From contig JAGWXN010000058.1 of the NCBI GenBank assembly GCA_018969885.1, positions 1 to 13,729 of the forward strand: 13,729 nucleotides of DNA. Reading direction: 5' to 3'. A model generated the notes under the pieces. The model worked only from the letters and a program-made list of their open reading frames with translations, did not search any database and had not been told where the DNA came from. The first letter of the stretch is position 1, and each line of letters begins with the position of its first letter. Below, piece after piece: positions 9,509 through 13,729 of this stretch. Source of the stretch: Betaproteobacteria bacterium. Its GTDB lineage: Bacteria > Pseudomonadota > Gammaproteobacteria > Burkholderiales > Burkholderiaceae. The position numbers and the translations under genes are program-made.

Positions 9509-10537
9509 GCGCTCGCGCTCGGCCACCGTCACCAGCAGATTCACCATCCAGGCGGCTTTCTCTGCAACGTTGCGCGGCGGCAGATCAGCGATCGCCGAGC
9601 GAGCCGCCTCAACCAGAAAGCCGATCGCCTCAAGCGGCAGATGACCGCGTGGCCGGCGGGGCGCCGACAACGCACACGGCAGGCTCTGCGCTACACGAAT
9701 GAGCTTTCGGCGACCACTTACCACTGCGCGGCGGTTCACCGAATCGAGCCGGGCACGGCGAATCTCCACACCGATGTCGGAATAGATCAGTCGTGCCGCC
9801 AGGATCGCCGGACGACAACCTCGCGGCAGATTCCAAAGCCCTTCTTCGGCCCGGCGATAAAGCAAGTCAGCCTCGCGCAGCAGCCGTTCGACCAGGCGTC
9901 CGATCGCGGCAGAGAACCGCGGATCCAGGAGCCAGGCATCGGGATCCAGACCCTCTTCGCGGAGCCACGCAAGCGGAAGATAGATGCGCCCCATGCGCGC
10001 GTCCTCGCCGACATCGCGCGCGATGTTGGTGAGCTGCATCGCCACGCCCAATTCGCAGGCCCGCGCAAGCGCCCGTTCATCGCGCACTTCCATCACCAGC
10101 GCCATCATGGCCCCGACCGTACCGGCCACCCGGGCGCAGTAGTCCAGGAGCTCCTCGAAAGTGTGGTAGCGCCGACCCTGCGCGTCCCACTGAAAACCTT
10201 CCAGTAGCGCAAGCGGGATGCGGCGGGGTAACCGATAGCGATGCACCACGCGCGCGAACGCCTGATCGGCCGCGATCGCGTGAGGCGTACCGGCATACAC
10301 CGCGTCGAGCCTGCGATGGAGCGCGGCAAGCGTATCGGGGCTTGCGCCACTCCCATCGACCTCGTCGTCAGCCACACGACAGAACGCGTAGAGCGAGACC
10401 GCGGCCTCGCGATAGCGCGCAGGCAGGAGCCGCGAGGCAGCAAAAAAAGATTTCGATCCATGCCGCATCAGCTCCACGCAGTCGGGCGCGGGCGCGGCAA
10501 GCAGGCGCTCGATCTCTGGGCTCGAATACATGTTCAT
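9458..10537 (-). CDS. crtB: 15-cis-phytoene synthase
   Basis: CrtB condenses two geranylgeranyl diphosphates head to head into phytoene, the first committed carotenoid step. The product is 359 aa. Both aspartate-rich Mg2+-diphosphate sites are intact: DDEVD at 57-61 and NIARDVGED at 171-179. The substrate-pocket segments SFFAASRLLP (30-39), SLYAFCRVADDEVD and RIYLPLAWL are typical of the squalene/phytoene synthase fold. The start ATG at 10535-10537 overlaps the crtI stop by 4 bp; a second ATG two codons on is an alternative. The final 17 codons overlap the end of crtC on the opposite strand. The C-terminal tail (HPPGQHQSDQR) is hydrophilic and lies beyond the fold. The order crtI-crtB is the usual two-gene unit. 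Confidence 0.97.
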   Translation of the reverse strand: MNMYSSPEIERLLAAPAPDCVELMRHGSKSFFAASRLLPARYREAAVSLYAFCRVADDEVDGSGASPDTLAALHRRLDAVYAGTPHAIAADQAFARVVHRYRLPRRIPLALLEGFQWDAQGRRYHTFEELLDYCARVAGTVGAMMALVMEVRDERALARACELGVAMQLTNIARDVGEDARMGRIYLPLAWLREEGLDPDAWLLDPRFSAAIGRLVERLLREADLLYRRAEEGLWNLPRGCRPAILAARLIYSDIGVEIRRARLDSVNRRAVVSGRRKLIRVAQSLPCALSAPRRPRGHLPLEAIGFLVEAARSAIADLPPRNVAEKAAWMVNLLVTVAERERSTQAWHPPGQHQSDQR

Positions 10538-12174
10538 CGAACGGCCTGCGCGCGTGCGACCCTGGCTGCAGGCGGAATGATTGAATCGAGCACCTTCGCT
10601 GACGTGAGTACGCCCGGGATGCCCGCGCCAGGATGCGTGCTGGCCCCCACCAGGTAAAGATCGCGGATGTCTTCGCTGCGGTTATGCGGCCGGAACCAGG
10701 CGCTCTGCAGGAGCCGCGGCTCCATGCCGAAGGCTGCGCCCTTGAAAGCAAGATAACGACTCTCGAAGTCGGCCGGCGTGAGATGGCGCTGTGTGCAGAT
10801 CGCCTCAGACAAGCCGGGCAGCACCGTATCGCTCAGCATCTGCGCGATGCGCTGCCGATAGGGTTCGGCGCGACTTGCCCAGTCGATGCCGCCATCGAGG
10901 TGCGGCACGGGTGAGAGCACATAAAACGTGTCGCAGCCCTCAGGCGCAAGGGAGGGGTCGGTTGCCGTGGGTCGATGCAGGTAGAGACTGAAGTCGTCGG
11001 CCAGCACCTTGCGATCAAAGATGTCACCCAGCAAATCACGGTAGCGGGGGCCGAGCAGAATCATGTGATGTGGGATATCAGGGTAGCGCCGGCGCGTACC
11101 GAAGTACCAGACGAATAGCCCCATTGAATAGGCCGCGCGTTCCACCTTGCGGTCATTCCACACGCGCCGCGGCTCGGCCTTGAGCAGATGCTTGTAGGTC
11201 CAGGCGCTATCGGCGTTGGACACCACGATGTCGGCGTCGACCCGCTCACCGCTCGCCAGGATGACCCCGCGCGCACGCTGATCCACCACCCGGATACGCG
11301 CGACATCAGCGCCCAACCGGATCTCGCCGCCCAGTTCGCCGATCAGCTTCGCCATCGCACGCACGATCGCGCCCGTGCCGCCCATCGCCGAATGCACACC
11401 GTGAATTCGCTCGAGTGAGGGAATGAGGCTGTAGACACTGGTGACCGACATGGGGTTGCCGCCGATCAGTAGCGGATGAAAGCTGAAGACCTGACGAAGC
11501 TTTTCGCTCTTAAAGTGGCGAGAGGCCATCTGATAGATGCTGCGCCAGGCGCGCATCCGGACCATGGCTGGCAGGGCGGCAAACAGATCGCCAAGCGACT
11601 CGAAGGCCACGGTACCCAAGCCCTCATAGCCCAGCCTGAAGCAGCGATCGGCCTCGGCCATAAAGCCGTGCAGGCCACCAACATCCTGCGGGCTCACGCG
11701 CCTCACTTCCTCGATCATGGCCTGCGGCTCGCGCTGGTAGTCGAAGTGGGTGCCGTCATCAAACCGAATCCGGTAGCAGGGATTCATCGGCCGCAGGTCC
11801 ACGTCATCGGCAAAGCGTCGGCCAGCCAGCGCCCACAACTCTTCGAGCAGAAACGGCGCAGTCACGATGGTGGGACCGGCATCAAAGGTGAAGCCGTCCT
11901 GCGTGAAAACGCTCGCACGCCCGCCCGGCTGATCGAGCCGCTCGAGCACCGTCACCCGATAGCCCTTGCAGAGCATGCGGATGGCGCAGGCGAGGCCACC
12001 AAAGCCGCTCCCAATGATGACCACCCGTGGCGCGGCCGAGGAACCGGCACGACCGGGCATGACACGCCCGGGGGCAGGGCGCGCCTCGCCCGGCGCTGCG
12101 TCCCGCTGGGGCGGGGCGATCGGGGCACCTCGTGGGCCGGCAAGCGGCAGGGCGTCGGACGCGGATTGAAGCAT
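10534..12174 (-). CDS. crtI: Phytoene desaturase
   Basis: CrtI is the FAD-dependent desaturase that converts phytoene in three or four steps to neurosporene or lycopene; the number of steps cannot be read from sequence alone. The product is 546 aa. The Rossmann motif VVIIGSGFGGLACAIRMLCKG is at 51-71 and is followed by ERLDQPGGRASVF and FDAGPTIVTAPFLLEELW. The C-terminal signature YLVGASTHPGAGIPGVLTSAK is complete (His514-Pro520). About 50 Ala/Pro/Gly/Arg-rich residues precede the FAD motif, which is long for the family. The ATG at 12174 is preferred because AGGAGG lies upstream (12187-12192, spacing 12 nt, a little long); Met39 (12060) is the alternative and has no ribosome site. It is divergent from bchG and leads the crtI-crtB operon. 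Confidence 0.96.
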   Translation of the reverse strand: MLQSASDALPLAGPRGAPIAPPQRDAAPGEARPAPGRVMPGRAGSSAAPRVVIIGSGFGGLACAIRMLCKGYRVTVLERLDQPGGRASVFTQDGFTFDAGPTIVTAPFLLEELWALAGRRFADDVDLRPMNPCYRIRFDDGTHFDYQREPQAMIEEVRRVSPQDVGGLHGFMAEADRCFRLGYEGLGTVAFESLGDLFAALPAMVRMRAWRSIYQMASRHFKSEKLRQVFSFHPLLIGGNPMSVTSVYSLIPSLERIHGVHSAMGGTGAIVRAMAKLIGELGGEIRLGADVARIRVVDQRARGVILASGERVDADIVVSNADSAWTYKHLLKAEPRRVWNDRKVERAAYSMGLFVWYFGTRRRYPDIPHHMILLGPRYRDLLGDIFDRKVLADDFSLYLHRPTATDPSLAPEGCDTFYVLSPVPHLDGGIDWASRAEPYRQRIAQMLSDTVLPGLSEAICTQRHLTPADFESRYLAFKGAAFGMEPRLLQSAWFRPHNRSEDIRDLYLVGASTHPGAGIPGVLTSAKVLDSIIPPAARVARAQAVR

Positions 12175-12248
12175 CGGCGGTTGTCGCCTCCTCGCGACGG
12201 ATTCGGGGCGCCGTGCCGAAACAAACTGTCCGGGACGACGCCAAGATG

Positions 12249-12292
12249 TGTAAATTGCAATTGACGTTCGGTTTTGTCAAGCAGAGAATCCA
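12249..12292. promoter_or_regulatory. Putative tandem PpsR/CrtJ operator between crtI and bchG
   Basis: TGTAAATTGCAATTGACG (12249-12266) matches the TGT-N12-ACA consensus at five of six positions and contains the palindrome AATTGCAATT. Exactly 8 bp further, TGTCAAGCAGAGAATCCA (12275-12292) is a weaker copy (CCA for ACA). Eight-bp spacing is the classical arrangement for cooperative CrtJ/PpsR binding. On the minus strand the second copy contains TTGACA (12275-12280), a possible crtI -35, though no good -10 is seen 16-18 nt beyond it. Inference from sequence and context. Confidence 0.5.
12261..12289 (+). promoter_or_regulatory. Possible bchG promoter
   Basis: TTGACG (12261-12266) and GAGAAT (12284-12289) are 17 nt apart, matching consensus at five and four of six positions. 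Transcription would start at or next to the bchG ATG at 12296, implying a leaderless or nearly leaderless message. The elements overlap the tandem PpsR-like boxes. Evidence is weak. Confidence 0.3.
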
Positions 12293-12295
12293 CGG

Positions 12296-13180
12296 ATGAC
12301 TGTCCGCACCGTCCCTACCCTGTCGGCGTTTACCGAGCTGCTCAAGCCCATCACCTGGTTTCCACCCATGTGGGCGTTTGCCTGCGGCGTGGTGGCCTCG
12401 GGGGCACAGCTCGCCACGCACTGGCCGCTCGCCCTCCTGGGCGTGCTGCTCGCGGGTCCCATGGTGTGTGCAACCAGCCAGGCGGTGAACGACTGGTTTG
12501 ATCGCCATGTCGATGCCATCAACGAACCGCATCGCCCCATTCCGTCAGGCCGCATGCCCGGACGTTGGGGGCTGTATGTCGCCATCGCCTGGACGGTGCT
12601 GTCCCTGCTGGTCGCAACCGGGCTGGGCCTCTGGGGCTTTGCTGCGGCTGCGCTCGGACTGGTGCTCGCCTGGGCCTACAGCATGCCGCCCGTTCGGCTC
12701 AAGCAAAACGGCTGGTGGGGGAACCTCGCCTGCGGTCTGTCCTACGAAGGGCTCGCCTGGATCACCGGCGCGGCGGTGATGGCGGGCGGTGCCGTGCCCG
12801 AGGCGCGGTCGCTGTTGCTTGCTCTTCTCTACAGCATCGGCGCCCACGGAATCATGACCCTCAACGACTTCAAAGCCATCGAGGGCGATTCGCGCATGGG
12901 CATCCGGTCGCTGCCGGTCCAGCTCGGCCCCGATCGGGCGGCACGGGTGGCCTGCTGGGTCATGGCTGTGCCGCAAATCATCGTTGTGATTCTGCTCATG
13001 CAGTGGGGGGCGCCGGTGTCGGCGGTATCGGTCGCTGCGCTGATCGCGGCCCAGGCCGTGCTGATGCGTCGCCTGATCGCAGCCCCCATTCAGCAGGCGC
13101 TCTTCTACAGCGGCTTCGGCGTACCGCTTTATGTCTCGGGAATGATGGTAAGCGCCTTCGCGCTTCGGGGTCTGGGCTGA
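12296..13180 (+). CDS. bchG: Bacteriochlorophyll synthase (geranylgeranyl transferase)
   Basis: BchG is a membrane UbiA-family prenyltransferase that esterifies bacteriochlorophyllide a with geranylgeranyl diphosphate (later reduced by BchP), the last assembly step of bacteriochlorophyll a. The product is 294 aa. LLKPITWFPPMWAF (15-28) is the family N-terminus. NDWFDRHVDAINEPHRPIPSGR (65-86) contains the aspartates of the first diphosphate/Mg2+ site, and LNDFKAIEGDSRMGIRSLPVQLG (189-211) is the second. About eight hydrophobic segments fit the multi-helix UbiA fold. The chosen ATG gives the normal N-terminus, but no clear Shine-Dalgarno precedes it. It is divergent from crtI and followed after 46 bp by a bch2-like gene, the order typical of bchG-bch2-bchP operons. 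Confidence 0.96.
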   Translation: MTVRTVPTLSAFTELLKPITWFPPMWAFACGVVASGAQLATHWPLALLGVLLAGPMVCATSQAVNDWFDRHVDAINEPHRPIPSGRMPGRWGLYVAIAWTVLSLLVATGLGLWGFAAAALGLVLAWAYSMPPVRLKQNGWWGNLACGLSYEGLAWITGAAVMAGGAVPEARSLLLALLYSIGAHGIMTLNDFKAIEGDSRMGIRSLPVQLGPDRAARVACWVMAVPQIIVVILLMQWGAPVSAVSVAALIAAQAVLMRRLIAAPIQQALFYSGFGVPLYVSGMMVSAFALRGLG

Positions 13181-13226
13181 GCCGCACGGCACGTATCCGT
13201 GAGGCCAATGCGATCAGGGGGAAACA

Positions 13227-13729
13227 ATGAATCAATCGCTCGAACCGGAAGACGAATCCAACTTGCCAGCCGGCTCACCGTTCGGCTGGCTGTCGATCGC
13301 ACGCCTGGGGCTGATCCAGGCCTGCCTGGGTGGGATCGTGGTGCTCGCCACCTCGACGCTCAATCGAATCATGGTGGTCGAGCTTGCGCTGCCTGCCGTG
13401 CTGCCAGGGCTACTGGTCGCCATGCACTATGCAGTGCAGATCCTGCGGCCACGAATGGGCTTTGGGTCGGATCGGTCCGGACGCTGCACGCCCTGGATCC
13501 TGGGCGGCATGGCGGTCCTCGCCTGTGGCGGTTTGCTGGGGGCCGTTGCCGTGGTCACCATGAGCGGGTCGCTAGGCGCCGGCATTGCGCTATCGGTGCT
13601 GGCGTTTCTCATGATCGGTATCGGGGTGAGCGCAAGCGGCACGTCGGTTCTGGTCCTGCTTGCCAAGCGGGTGGCTCCCCGCCGGCGCGCGGGTGCCGCT
13701 ACCCTGGTGTGGCTCATGATGATCGCCGG
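13227..13729 (+). CDS. PucC/LhaA (BCH2) family MFS protein, N-terminal part
   Basis: The ATG at 13227-13229, with AGGGGG (13216-13221) upstream, opens a frame that stays open to the right edge (167 complete codons). The protein begins with a short acidic tail and then FGWLSIARLGLIQACLGGIVV. The block RPRMGFGSDRSGRCTPWILGGM (about 75-96), ASGTSVLVLLA and RRAGAATLVWLMMI are hallmarks of the PucC/LhaA/BCH2 family of 12-helix proteins in the major facilitator superfamily. They assist light-harvesting complex assembly, possibly by handling bacteriochlorophyll. The position directly after bchG matches the orf428/bch2 gene that lies between bchG and bchP in purple bacteria. Four hydrophobic segments are visible here. 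Which paralogue it is cannot be settled from the fragment. Confidence 0.9.
   Translation, partial: MNQSLEPEDESNLPAGSPFGWLSIARLGLIQACLGGIVVLATSTLNRIMVVELALPAVLPGLLVAMHYAVQILRPRMGFGSDRSGRCTPWILGGMAVLACGGLLGAVAVVTMSGSLGAGIALSVLAFLMIGIGVSASGTSVLVLLAKRVAPRRRAGAATLVWLMMIA

Noticed and set aside
9507..9520. Inverted repeat GAGCG-CTCG-CGCTC at the crtC stop, as a possible terminator
   Set aside because: The stem is only 5 bp, no T-run follows on either strand, and it lies within crtB coding sequence.
11476..12264. Plus-strand open frame of 262 codons opposite crtI
   Set aside because: It is a shadow of crtI; it crosses the start of crtI and most of the divergent regulatory gap, and encodes no known fold.

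Overview
The window lies inside a photosynthesis gene cluster of a high-GC purple (bacteriochlorophyll a) proteobacterium. It carries bacteriochlorophyll genes (bchF, bchN, bchB, the first codons of bchH, and bchG), spheroidene-type carotenoid genes (crtA, crtD, crtC, crtB, crtI), the regulator pair ppaA/aerR and ppsR/crtJ, and the start of a PucC/LhaA-family gene. CrtC length and active-site spacing resemble what I recall for Rubrivivax gelatinosus, so a betaproteobacterium (Burkholderiales-like) is my best guess. That assignment is an inference.

Layout. (1) Positions 1-3682, minus strand: bchF-bchN-bchB-bchH, each gene overlapping the next by 4, 4 and 11 bp, so one translationally coupled operon for vinyl hydration (BchF), dark protochlorophyllide reduction (BchN, BchB) and Mg chelation (BchH, continuing past the left edge). 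(2) Positions 3683-3997: a divergent control region with back-to-back promoter-like elements, PpsR-type boxes, a mini-ORF and three small hairpins. (3) Positions 3998-9508, plus strand: ppaA-ppsR-crtA-crtD-crtC, every junction overlapping, so the antirepressor and repressor appear to be cotranscribed with carotenoid genes. (4) Positions 9458-12174, minus strand: crtI-crtB, coupled by a 4-bp overlap and meeting crtC tail to tail with a 51-bp antisense overlap. (5) Positions 12175-12295: a second divergent control region with tandem PpsR-like boxes 8 bp apart. (6) Positions 12296-13729, plus strand: bchG and a truncated bch2/lhaA-like MFS gene.

How it works together. CrtB and CrtI make phytoene and desaturate it. 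CrtC, CrtD and CrtA would then give spheroidene/spheroidenone-type pigments together with CrtF, which is not in this window; crtE is also absent here. BchF, BchN, BchB and BchH act in the bacteriochlorophyll branch and BchG adds the isoprenoid tail. PpsR and the B12-domain protein PpaA/AerR are expected to set oxygen- and light-dependent expression through the two divergent regions.

Points most worth a second look: a probable N-terminally extended PpaA/AerR isoform starting at a GTG that overlaps the stop of an 8-codon leader ORF; a 349-bp dual-frame overlap of crtD and crtC; a related operator sequence in both divergent promoters; a PpsR with one cysteine; and a BchB with an unusually long low-complexity linker.
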